Assembly: GCF_003339815.1 (NCBI RefSeq)
Contig: NZ_PPTT01000001.1
Location: 124,001-188,000 of the forward strand
Length of the DNA: 64,000 nucleotides
Direction: 5' to 3'
DNA from: Eggerthella sinensis
GTDB taxonomy: Bacteria; Actinomycetota; Coriobacteriia; Coriobacteriales; Eggerthellaceae
The notes below the pieces were generated by a model. It made no database searches. It had not been told where the DNA came from and saw only the letters and a program-made list of their open reading frames with translations. Position numbers and translations under genes: made by a program. Below are positions 35,201 through 42,275 of the stretch, piece after piece; the stretch's first letter is position 1; each line of letters begins with the position of its first letter.

Positions 35201-36045
35201 TCCACGCCCGAATCGATGACGGCCACAACCACCTCGCCGAGACCGGTGGCAGCCTGCGCGTCGGGCCACGCCGCATATTCCATGTCCACCGCGTCGCCTT
35301 CCGCGCTGCCGCCCATGCGACCGTCGTTGCGGAAGCCCCACACGAATTCGTCGAGGTCGGCCGCCGGGCCGTCGTCGTCTTGGCCGAACACGACCTCGGC
35401 AGGTGCGCCGTCCGACTGCTCGGTCGCATCAGAGCCGGAGGCGTCGCCATCCGCGTCGGTTGCACCGGACTCGTCAACCGTATCGGCTGCCGCAACCCCG
35501 TCCGCCCACTCTTCATCGAGTGCTTCGTCCGCAGGCGCGGTCTGCACCGTCTCTTCGTCGGCATCGCCCGTCTCCACCACGGCGTTCGGCTCGGCGAATA
35601 CCACGCGGGGATCGGCTTCGAGATCGGCGATAAGCTGCTCGGTAGTCTTGGCCTCGTCGCGCACGAGCACGAGGCGACCAGCCGCAGCCTCGGCCTTCCC
35701 GTCCGCCGAGAGCGAGCGCGCGAAAGCCGCGGCCTCAGGCGCGTCGGCATCGTCGCCAAGCGCCTCGGCGGCCGCACCTGCCGCGATATCCATCAGATCC
35801 TGAGCGCCTTCGAGCGCCCCGCCATCGGACGAGAACGTCCGCACGCCGCCATCCATCACGTACGCAATGGCCTCATGCTCGACATACGTGCCCGGCACAA
35901 GCGCCCGTTGCGCCGCCGCAGCACTGGTCGCAGCACCCGAGCCATTGCTCGCAGTCGGCTCGGCAGCCCATGCCGCGCCCGCCGGCACTGGCACGAGCGA
36001 ACACGCAAGCAGCACCCCGAGCGCCATGTTTCCCAATCGCTTCAT
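32284..36045 (-). CDS. Subtilisin-like (S8) surface protease with large insert and LxxTG signal
   Basis: The 1253-residue protein has a signal peptide, an inhibitor-like propeptide (about 130-160), then an S8 catalytic domain: AVIDSGVD (Asp278), HGTHVAG (His332) and GTSMASP (Ser694). In ordinary subtilases the last two motifs of the fold, APG and GTSMASP, are about 20 residues apart; here about 200 residues (roughly 480-690) separate them, a beta-sandwich-like insert of carbohydrate- or substrate-binding type. After a Kelch-like beta-rich stretch the C-terminus has SLVSTGD, a span and an RHRR tail. GGAGG is 5 nt before ATG. It is first in the surface-protease run. Confidence 0.88.
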   Translation of the reverse strand: MKRLGNMALGVLLACSLVPVPAGAAWAAEPTASNGSGAATSAAAAQRALVPGTYVEHEAIAYVMDGGVRTFSSDGGALEGAQDLMDIAAGAAAEALGDDADAPEAAAFARSLSADGKAEAAAGRLVLVRDEAKTTEQLIADLEADPRVVFAEPNAVVETGDADEETVQTAPADEALDEEWADGVAAADTVDESGATDADGDASGSDATEQSDGAPAEVVFGQDDDGPAADLDEFVWGFRNDGRMGGSAEGDAVDMEYAAWPDAQAATGLGEVVVAVIDSGVDASNPDLAPVMWNEGLTSGIKSTGKEDEYGFAAAADPAAGVTSHTGITSYHGTHVAGTIGAAWDDEGVSGLAPNARIMAVRHNDTLAGMLQCFDYVSRACDAGVDVRVSNNSWGFGQGMWRSIDLAVTEVGRQGVVSVFASGNSAFDNDAAASTATTLADNPYAIVVNALDPTGERSSFTQYGETTTDVMAPGSGILSTWATGEANAAGVADGPNYLGEEDEDAVLYESFDAESHAVEGVEKDAAGFYLPFDDSASVSNEGKRFDGAGSLAVECSADGPTRVVLGSVDLSDVAEKPRYVSIRYTGVGAEGSGSGLLAQLVMFVKTTTSDEPYVAVEVEGSFGIGGDSWGGFYAELPENTDWENFGLGIMCGVLSFDMTGGVRTIGGMQAGTVYVDSVGLGSDLVPYAYEQGTSMASPAVAGAATVLAGKGLAEVEGDEAKSAEKLAALVKGAAERDERYEGLCSTSGYATVDGAQNPGPAITAVSDADDAVEVEGYFMSEGATTVRLGDAEAVVVGREDLGDNKVRLTVQKPAGFAGGQTVVRAEAGGKLASHRADLNARVDATYYDQTNLPVPEELASWGSWQLVGFDGDIYCLPRTTNFTEETDGCDCMLRYRPDTREWEQVPLPTDLAQAAGLQGIIDVSGATVGGALVLQLTDEPGSVTLVRYMADGTWEPAGYTFSIADGAPLYGTLASDGESAYVFGGLSIASGAAADNAIVYRVDFDAQSLEACGELSTGRIRPQVSYGNGAFVVSGGVSVSYQVGGVLGVELATPQSGGMDVDTGEEIPEGWLAGMPVNTAAHVAETGQLAWASGALADGFALVGPESDDGASDTYLLAGDGTSDPEQYGKRASWQKLLAPAATAYRGQLYVLASVQDDPYRAFSATAVETVAQPGDYVAPEPEPEPEPDPAPQPEPAPDPAPERAGGAGAASKSLVSTGDPLAAVMPVLAGVGVLALVGVVIAAVRHRRAGKR

Positions 36046-36189
36046 TATCTCCTCCGACATCGCACGCATGCAAAAATCGGATTTATGATAAAGAAGGCTG
36101 TGCAACAAAACGGCAACACGCACACGGGAATTCCCGCGAACGGCTTGGCGCGCAGGCGCGACTCCCTACCGCACGAAGCGCGGCGAACC

Positions 36190-36987
36190 TTAGCCCATGC
36201 GCAGGAACGGGCCTATGGAGTACTCGGCCCACGAATAGGCGGGCAGGTAGTCGCCGCGATACGAGTTCACCGCAACAGGGTCGCCCTCGAGGAAGCGGTA
36301 ACTGTCGCTGTCGATGAGCGCCGGGTCGATGGCCAGGCTGTTCCGCGAGCGCACGAGCACCGCCTCCGCGCCCGCAGCGGTGAGCGCGGCGCGCAGATCG
36401 GCCACGATGTTTTGGAAGTAGCTGCGCCTCGAAGCATTGTAGGGCGCGTCCTCCCAGAGCACCGCGCACGCCTCGCGCGTAGCCACGCCGCAACCGCGCT
36501 TGTCCACCAAAAGCGCGAACAGCTCTTTGGACTTCGAGCGCTTGAACGACAGCGGTACGCCGTCCACCTCAGCTTCGAACCCTCCGAACGTCCGCACGTG
36601 CACGATGCTCGGCCGGCGCACGCGCGCACGGCGCTCATCGTAGACGAAGGTGAGCTCGCGACGCACGTCCTCAAGACGCGCCGGCTTCAGCAAATAGCCC
36701 GTCGCGCGCACGGTGAATGCATCGAGGGCATACTGCTCGTAGCTGGTCACGAACACGATATGCGTGTCGGGATTCCTGTCCTTGAGCGCTTTCGCCAGCT
36801 CGATGCCGCTCATCCCGGGCATCTCGATGTCGAGAAACGCCACGTCCACGCGATGCTCGCGCGCAAAGGCGAGCGCCGTGCGCGGCAGCGAGAACTCCTG
36901 CACCTCGCTCGCCTCGCCGGCCTCCCGCACAAGGCGCGCAATGCCGCGCAGCGCCAGCGGCTCGTCGTCCACTACGATGATGTTCAT
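36190..36987 (-). CDS. Response regulator with SARP/winged-helix DNA-binding domain
   Basis: The 265-residue protein begins with a receiver domain: acidic pair DDE (7-9), phosphoacceptor region AFLDIEMPGMSG, conserved Lys in YLLKPA. It continues with a winged-helix effector (AEVDGVPLSFKRSKSKELFALLVDKRG, then the ACAVLWED segment) of the OmpR/SARP type often paired with LytS-like kinases. It overlaps the kinase stop by 4 nt (ATGA), so the pair is co-translated. The next genes downstream on the strand are the surface proteases, its likely targets, after a 144-nt gap. Confidence 0.88.
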   Translation of the reverse strand: MNIIVVDDEPLALRGIARLVREAGEASEVQEFSLPRTALAFAREHRVDVAFLDIEMPGMSGIELAKALKDRNPDTHIVFVTSYEQYALDAFTVRATGYLLKPARLEDVRRELTFVYDERRARVRRPSIVHVRTFGGFEAEVDGVPLSFKRSKSKELFALLVDKRGCGVATREACAVLWEDAPYNASRRSYFQNIVADLRAALTAAGAEAVLVRSRNSLAIDPALIDSDSYRFLEGDPVAVNSYRGDYLPAYSWAEYSIGPFLRMG

Positions 36988-38321
36988 TCGCCGCCCCTTC
37001 CGCTGCCGGCACCGCCGCCCGCGCCCTCCCCCTTCGGGATGCGCAGCGTCGCGCGCGTGCCCGCACCCAGCGTACTGTCCACCACAAGCGCGCCGCCGCA
37101 CAGCGCCTCCACGCGTGCGCTCACGTTCGCGATGCCCACGTGCAACCGACCGTCGAGCCCCACCGCATCCGGCTCGAAGCCCACGCCATCGTCGGCAACC
37201 GTCACCACAAACGCGTCCGGCTCCTCCGTAGAGGCCACGCGCACCCGGCCTCCCTCCTCGCGCTTCGTCACGCCGTGACGCACCGCGTTCTCCGCGAGCG
37301 CCTGCAGCGACAGAGGCGGCAGCGAAAACGCCGTGGCCCGCACGTCGAACTCCACGCGCAGCCGATCGCCGAACCGCTTCTGCTCGAGCGCCAGGTACGT
37401 GCACGCATGCCGCAACTCGCGTTCGAACGGGATGGGCTCGCGGCTGGTGAGCGAGGCCATGTTCTCGCGCAGATACGCCGAGAAGTCCGTGACCATGCGC
37501 GCCGCCTCGGTCGGATCGCTCAGGCACATCTCGCGAATGGCCGTAAGCGTGTTGTACAGGAAGTGCGGCTGAATCTGGCTGAGCATGATGTCGGCGCGCG
37601 TCTCGGCCAGCTCCTGCTCGCGCCGCGCCAAAAGCGCCTTGCGCTCGGATTGGATGCTGATGAAGATGATGAGCAGCACCACCGTGATGGCAGCGTTCAG
37701 AAGCGCCACGCCGAACATCGCCACCTGCATCGCGTTGGCCACCATCGGCAGCAGGAGATAGCTTGCGAAGCCCAGGCGCTCCGCTGCGGTCAGACTGCCG
37801 AAATGGCGCAGGATGATAACAGCGTTGAACAGGTGCAGCGCAATGACGGACGCTTGCGATATCCAGAACAGGCTACCGCGCTCATAACCCGCCTCAGGAG
37901 TCACGACGAACAGCATCCCGTTCCACAGCGAGGCAACGCAGCAGGCCGAATACGCCACGAACAGCACCCCCAGAAGCGGCGGGATCGCGCGACGTACCGC
38001 CGGCGCAAGCTGCGTGCGGCGTTCCAAGTACGATACGATGTAGCCCGTGAAGAACAGATAGAGGGGCATCACGGCCGCATAGTAAGCGAAGGAACCCGCC
38101 ACCACCAGCACATACTGGCCTTGATCCAACGGTGGCGCAGGAGCCCACGACGTTATATCCCCCAAGGCCATGACGGTGTTCGCCAGGCAGATGCCCGCGA
38201 AGCAGCGACTCACCTCGTCGCGGCGCCCGCGGGCGGCAACGAGCGCCTGGGCGCCCATCATCGCGCACAAAAGCGCGCTGTACCCGTCAAGCGCTATGTT
38301 GAAGAGATCGAACGAATCCAT
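36984..38321 (-). CDS. LytS/YpdA-type sensor histidine kinase
   Basis: The 445-residue protein has about seven membrane spans (to residue ~230), then a HisKA_7TM-like kinase core with QPHFLYNTLTAIREMC (phosphoacceptor His in HFLYN) and an HATPase (NAVRHGVTKREEGG, then DDGVGF). It probably senses an envelope or wall signal and phosphorylates the regulator encoded just downstream. There is no Shine-Dalgarno site before the ATG, but a TCGACA/TAGAAT promoter ends 6 nt before it, so the mRNA is probably leaderless. Confidence 0.87.
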   Translation of the reverse strand: MDSFDLFNIALDGYSALLCAMMGAQALVAARGRRDEVSRCFAGICLANTVMALGDITSWAPAPPLDQGQYVLVVAGSFAYYAAVMPLYLFFTGYIVSYLERRTQLAPAVRRAIPPLLGVLFVAYSACCVASLWNGMLFVVTPEAGYERGSLFWISQASVIALHLFNAVIILRHFGSLTAAERLGFASYLLLPMVANAMQVAMFGVALLNAAITVVLLIIFISIQSERKALLARREQELAETRADIMLSQIQPHFLYNTLTAIREMCLSDPTEAARMVTDFSAYLRENMASLTSREPIPFERELRHACTYLALEQKRFGDRLRVEFDVRATAFSLPPLSLQALAENAVRHGVTKREEGGRVRVASTEEPDAFVVTVADDGVGFEPDAVGLDGRLHVGIANVSARVEALCGGALVVDSTLGAGTRATLRIPKGEGAGGGAGSGRGGE

Positions 38322-38327
38322 GGCCGT

Positions 38328-38356
38328 ATTCTATGCGGGCAGCGTCTCTCTGTCGA
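38328..38356 (-). promoter_or_regulatory. Promoter of the two-component system, leaderless
   Basis: On the minus strand TCGACA (38351-38356) and TAGAAT (38328-38333) are 17 nt apart, and the kinase ATG starts 6 nt after the -10, where transcription should begin. Confidence 0.6.
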
Positions 38357-38425
38357 TACGGGAGGCCTCGAGGGTCGGCAGCTGGACAGCGACATCGAAC
38401 CCGGGGCGGCATGTGCCCTTCGCCA

Positions 38426-38460
38426 GCGAAGCCCCGCCGCATCGAGCGGCAGGGCTTCGC
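38426..38460. repeat. Strong hairpin after the flavoprotein gene
   Basis: A 15-bp stem with one mismatch (38426-38440 with 38446-38460) lies 21 nt past the flavoprotein stop. There is no clear T run, so its terminator role is uncertain. Confidence 0.5.
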
Positions 38461-38480
38461 AAGAGGGGTCGATGCGGGGC

Positions 38481-40202
38481 CTACGCCTGCCCGGTGGCCG
38501 CCAGCATGCCGGCGCGGCGACCGAACGTCATCGTGCGGCCCGCGGCCAAGCCGGTGAACAGGTTGGGGTAGCTCACGCTGAAGAAACCGCCCGAGTCGTT
38601 CCCCACCATGTACAGACCGTCGATAGCCTTGCCCGCCTCGTCCACCGCATGCATGTCGGTGTCGATCAGCACGCCGTCGATGGTGGCCAAGAACCACGCG
38701 CCCGTGCGCACGCCGTAGTACGGCGGATGGGTGAGCTGCGTCAGGCGGTAGGGCTCCTTGTTGTAGTCGTCGTCCTTGCCCGCTTCGGCGAACCCGTTGT
38801 AGCGCTCCCACGTTTCCACCGTGGCATCCACCGGCAGGTTCAGCTTCTCGGCCAGCTCCTCCATCGTGTCGGCCTGCTGGATGTAGCCCGCCTCGATGAG
38901 CGCTTCGAAATCGCTCGCCATCTTCGTGATGGGCATGTTCGACGGCGCCCCGTTGTCGAAGGGGTACAGGCGGCAGCAGCCCACCTCGTTGATCTGACGC
39001 ACCTGCTCGACATAGTCCGAATCCCAGATGTCAACATAGGTATGGTACGGCTGCATGAACGCCGAGTGCAGCATGTAATCGTACGGGCCGCTCTCGTTGC
39101 AGAAGCGCTTGCCGTTCAGGTTGACCTTGAGGAACGGCTGCTCGCCGAACCAGAACCACTTGCCCACGAGGTCGCTGCCGGCCACTTCGTCGGGCTTGCA
39201 GCACGCCCGGTTGAACGTGACGGCCGCGCCGATGGGATCGATGGTGGCACCGCACCACAGGGCGGCCTTGATGCCGTCGCCCGTGCAGCTCCCGCCCACC
39301 GGCACGTTGATTTTCAAGCGGTTGTTCCACGCCTGACGCGCCTCCACCATCTCGGTGTTCGCCGCGTAGCCGCCGGTGGCCAGGATGACGCCCTTGCTCG
39401 CGTTGACGCGCAGATAGTGGCGGTCGTTCCCGTCGCGGCAGATGACGCCCGTCACACGCCCCGACGCATCCTGCTCGCACTTCACCAGCATGGTGTCGTA
39501 GCGGAACTCGGCGCCGAGCTCTTCGGCATAGTCGCGCAGCGTGGTGCCGAAGGTGACGTCCTTGTTGTCCGTGAGCTTCTCCGGGCTGTGGCCCGTGGCC
39601 CACGCCTTGTCGCGCGCGCCCTGCCCCTCCGTGCCCACCGAGCCTTCGAAGCGCATGGCGAATTCGCCGTTGCGAGCGATGATCTCGCTCAGCCAGTCGA
39701 TCATGTCGCCCGATTCATCGGCCCACAGCTTCACCAAATCGTAGTTCACGAAGCCGTTGGCATAGCGGACGATGTCCTCCATGGCCTCCATCTTGTCGAT
39801 TTCGAACTGCGGGAACTCCTCGAACGACTCCCGTTGCAGCGTGGAGTCGATCGCTCCCAAGTCCTCGCGCGGCGTGGCGATGGCGCTCATCTGCTCGATG
39901 CCGAGCACCTTCGCGCCATGTTCGGCAGCCGAGATGACGGCGGGCAAACCGCCCGTGCGGCACCCCACTACCACCACGTCCACATCGATGGTTTCGGTGA
40001 TGTCGGTTTCGGCCACGTCGGGCGCCGCGCCCAACCAGCTGGGCGTACCCGGCATCTGCGTGGCGACGTTCTTCGCCTCCGCAGCGTTCACGTAGCCGTT
40101 GCCGCATCCCGCAAGCGCGCCGGCAGCCGCCGCGCCGAGGGCCGTGATACCCGCGCCCTTGAGGAAGCTGCGGCGGGACAATCCGCTTTGTGCGTTATTC
40201 AT
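38481..40202 (-). CDS. Tat-exported FAD-dependent reductase paired with a multihaem cytochrome c (Cgr2-like arrangement)
   Basis: The 573-residue flavoprotein has a twin-arginine signal (LSRRSFLKG, RR 10-11), LAGC (Cys33), and an FAD site VVVVGCRTGG. The capping motif is GKRFCNESGPYD, Tyr at the fumarate reductase Arg position. It overlaps the upstream cytochrome gene by 8 nt, so the two are co-translated and the cytochrome is the obvious electron donor. The gene order matches the Eggerthella cgr1-cgr2 organisation, but the substrate, including any digoxin link, cannot be inferred. GGGAGG is 7 nt before ATG 40202. Confidence 0.87.
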   Translation of the reverse strand: MNNAQSGLSRRSFLKGAGITALGAAAAGALAGCGNGYVNAAEAKNVATQMPGTPSWLGAAPDVAETDITETIDVDVVVVGCRTGGLPAVISAAEHGAKVLGIEQMSAIATPREDLGAIDSTLQRESFEEFPQFEIDKMEAMEDIVRYANGFVNYDLVKLWADESGDMIDWLSEIIARNGEFAMRFEGSVGTEGQGARDKAWATGHSPEKLTDNKDVTFGTTLRDYAEELGAEFRYDTMLVKCEQDASGRVTGVICRDGNDRHYLRVNASKGVILATGGYAANTEMVEARQAWNNRLKINVPVGGSCTGDGIKAALWCGATIDPIGAAVTFNRACCKPDEVAGSDLVGKWFWFGEQPFLKVNLNGKRFCNESGPYDYMLHSAFMQPYHTYVDIWDSDYVEQVRQINEVGCCRLYPFDNGAPSNMPITKMASDFEALIEAGYIQQADTMEELAEKLNLPVDATVETWERYNGFAEAGKDDDYNKEPYRLTQLTHPPYYGVRTGAWFLATIDGVLIDTDMHAVDEAGKAIDGLYMVGNDSGGFFSVSYPNLFTGLAAGRTMTFGRRAGMLAATGQA

Positions 40203-40776
40203 TGGTGGCCTCCCATCCTTCGGGCAGTTGCAGGTCGTGGCATTTGGCGCAGTACAGCGTGCTCGTCTCGTGCACCTTGTGGCAATCGCTGCATTCGATG
40301 GCGTTGTCCTGATGGCTCGAATGCGGGTTGTACTTCTCGTCGTTGCCCTCGAAGCCCCAGGTGGCGTTCACTACCTCGTTCATGTCGTGGCAGCCGCCGC
40401 TCGTGCAGAACTCCTCGGTGGCGAACTCCTTGCCCGTGGCCAGCAGCTGGCCGTCCTCGTCCATGGGGTAGCTGTCGGACACCCACGCCATCACCTCGGA
40501 CACCTGCGTGGTGATGGTTGCCTCGTGACAGTCGAGGCACGTCTTGCCCGTCTCGGCATGCTGCGTCACCAAGGTGCCCGGATCGCCCGCGCCGTAGCTT
40601 TCCACGTACGCGTCCATGGGGCTGTGGCACAGCGCGTTGCAGAAGCTGGGCTGCTCGTGCCACACCCACGCCCCAATACCCGCCACGACAACCACCGCGG
40701 CCACCACGCCCGCAACGATCCACCCGCGCTTCGTGCGCCGCGGCTCCGGCGGCGCGCCCTTCGTCTCATCGACCAT
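40195..40776 (-). CDS. Membrane-anchored multihaem cytochrome c (NapC/NrfH-like)
   Basis: The 193-residue protein has one N-terminal span (about 19-39) and five haem-type motifs: CX3CH (46-51), CxxCH (80-84), CX4CH (124-130), CxxCH (162-166) and CxxCH (176-180). Proteins of this shape take electrons from menaquinol and pass them to a periplasmic-side reductase, here the flavoprotein that overlaps its 3' end. Two of the five motifs are non-standard, so how many haems bind is open. GGAGGAGG is about 4 nt before ATG. Confidence 0.88.
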   Translation of the reverse strand: MVDETKGAPPEPRRTKRGWIVAGVVAAVVVVAGIGAWVWHEQPSFCNALCHSPMDAYVESYGAGDPGTLVTQHAETGKTCLDCHEATITTQVSEVMAWVSDSYPMDEDGQLLATGKEFATEEFCTSGGCHDMNEVVNATWGFEGNDEKYNPHSSHQDNAIECSDCHKVHETSTLYCAKCHDLQLPEGWEATNE

Positions 40777-41180
40777 GATCCTCCTCCTTCTCGCTCGTTT
40801 CGTACGTCTTACTAGCCCGCATCATGCGTTCGAAGAAGGAGGATGACCATTACCCCCGTGGGGTCATTTTGGTGTTTGGGGAGGTGAGAGGGGTGGCGCG
40901 CAGCGGGCGCGCCCCTCACCCCGCCACCCCATGACGCGCGACGGACTCGCCTCCCCCCCCTTCCCATGGCGCGCCCAGAGTTTCACTGGTCCGTGCGGCG
41001 CTGGCGCGCCGTTGAGGGGACCTGCGGGTTGCACCATCGGCGCGCAAGCGCCGCATACAACCCGCGAGCGCTCGCGCGCGCCATGGGAAGGGGGGCACTC
41101 GCGCGCCGTGGGAAAAAAGAAAGCACCCGGGCACGCCATGGGAAAAAGAAAGCGCCCGGGCGCCACATAGGAAGCTACCC
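40777..41180. other. 404-nt gap with cytochrome promoter region and repeat copy 1
   Basis: No gene is supported here. Close to the cytochrome start lies ATGACC...GGTCAT (40843-40848/40862-40867) around a C-rich/G-rich pair, a candidate operator. The rest is repeat copy 1 (from about 40893). Confidence 0.5.
40967..41162 (+). repeat. Dispersed intergenic repeat, copy 1
   Basis: About 180-195 nt nearly identical to copy 2 at 45821-46005, with identical cores of 45-50 nt. The core holds GCGGGTTG (41024-41031) pairing with CAACCCGC (41058-41065) and a nested GGCGCGC/GCGCC-type stem, so an RNA copy would fold strongly. Upstream GCGCGCAGCGGGCGCGCC (about 40893) is also shared. Confidence 0.75.
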
Positions 41181-42260
41181 TTACTCGACGGCGAACAGCA
41201 GGGTGGCTTCGAGCGGGGATACTGTGCCGTCGGCGGTTTTGGCTCGGACGGTCATGCGATGATCGCCCTGCTCTTCGAAGGTGGTGGTGAACTGCCAGTT
41301 CACCCACTTGTCGGCAGTGGCGCCTTCAGTGGCGCATGTTGTCCAGGTGGTTCCACCGTCGAACGAGAACTCGATGGCCTCGATGGGGCTGCCCACATCG
41401 TCGGCCACCCCTTCGAAGGTGATCTCGTCTCCCGCGGCGAACGTGCAGCCGTCGGCGTAGTTCATGATGTTCACCTTGTTGCGGTAGCACGGATCGACCT
41501 GCTGCACGTCCGGCACGGCATCTTCGCGCGTCAGCTCGATGTCGGTGATGTTGCGTGTGAAGTAGCGCGCTACGGTCTCGGGCATCCAGAGCTGCATGCT
41601 CGACCCTTCGGCCGACGTCAGTTCTTCGCCGTTCACCTGATAGACCAGCATCGCGTCGTGCTCCAACGCGTAGCGCAGCGGCAAGGGCTGTCCGAATCCA
41701 TCGGCGCCGTACGCCGTCACGGTGTTCACGCCGTCTTCCAAGTCGGCCATTTCGACGATGGAGGCAAGCGGCACGCCCAGCACCGCCGCCTGCCCGAAGG
41801 GCGAGCCCGTCGCGCACGAGCACGCCATAAGCGTCTCCTCGCTGGCATCTTCGGACAGCGCGCTCACATCCACCGTGAAGTTCTTCTGGATGTGGCCGCC
41901 CACGTTCACGTAATAGTTGGCCACTCCGTCCGCTTGAGAGCCCAGCTCAACGGCGGGCTTCGAGCACATCGAAGTCAGCGCCGTGCCGAATACGTTGAAC
42001 AGCTCGTCGTTCGGCGTCGTTCCCAGCTGATTGAACACGAAGGTCCCTTGCACGTCCGGCACGCGCACGTACGAGCCGTCGTCGATGTCGGCCCAGGAGG
42101 CCTCCACCACGTTCTCGTTGAACGTATGGGTTGTTCCACGCGCCTCGTCGGACGCATCGGCAGGGGCGGGGTTCAGCGCATTCAACGCCATGCCCGACCC
42201 GGTGAACAGCAGCGCCGCCCCGGCAACGCCGGCGAACACCCTTTTGCTTCGTTGTGTCAT
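41181..42260 (-). CDS. Exported sulfite-oxidase-fold molybdopterin protein
   Basis: The 359-residue protein has a hydrophobic signal, then a sulfite-oxidase-like molybdopterin-binding domain with the Mo-ligand-type cysteine segment MACSCATGSPFGQAAVLGVPL (Cys pair in CSC, about 145-170), and a C-terminal Ig-like dimerisation domain (FSFDGGTTWTTC). It lies in an operon behind the triheme fusion gene, so it probably is its partner. The GAGG site is 9 nt before ATG 42260; an earlier in-frame ATG at 42269 is too close to it. Whether it oxidises or reduces is not readable. Confidence 0.85.
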   Translation of the reverse strand: MTQRSKRVFAGVAGAALLFTGSGMALNALNPAPADASDEARGTTHTFNENVVEASWADIDDGSYVRVPDVQGTFVFNQLGTTPNDELFNVFGTALTSMCSKPAVELGSQADGVANYYVNVGGHIQKNFTVDVSALSEDASEETLMACSCATGSPFGQAAVLGVPLASIVEMADLEDGVNTVTAYGADGFGQPLPLRYALEHDAMLVYQVNGEELTSAEGSSMQLWMPETVARYFTRNITDIELTREDAVPDVQQVDPCYRNKVNIMNYADGCTFAAGDEITFEGVADDVGSPIEAIEFSFDGGTTWTTCATEGATADKWVNWQFTTTFEEQGDHRMTVRAKTADGTVSPLEATLLFAVE

Positions 42261-42275
42261 GTCACTCATCCTCGC

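Noticed and set aside
32146-37278. A 1710-codon plus-strand open frame opposite the protease genes
   Set aside because: It runs antisense to genes with signal peptides, catalytic motifs and good ribosome sites. Its translation is Arg/His-rich low complexity, a typical GC-rich shadow.
38426-38460. Intrinsic terminator of the flavoprotein gene
   Set aside because: The stem is strong but no T tract follows on the coding strand, so I list it as a hairpin only.
38481-40776. Naming the cytochrome/flavoprotein pair as the digoxin reductase cgr1-cgr2
   Set aside because: The layout fits but many related pairs exist, and the haem motifs and active-site residues alone do not identify the substrate.
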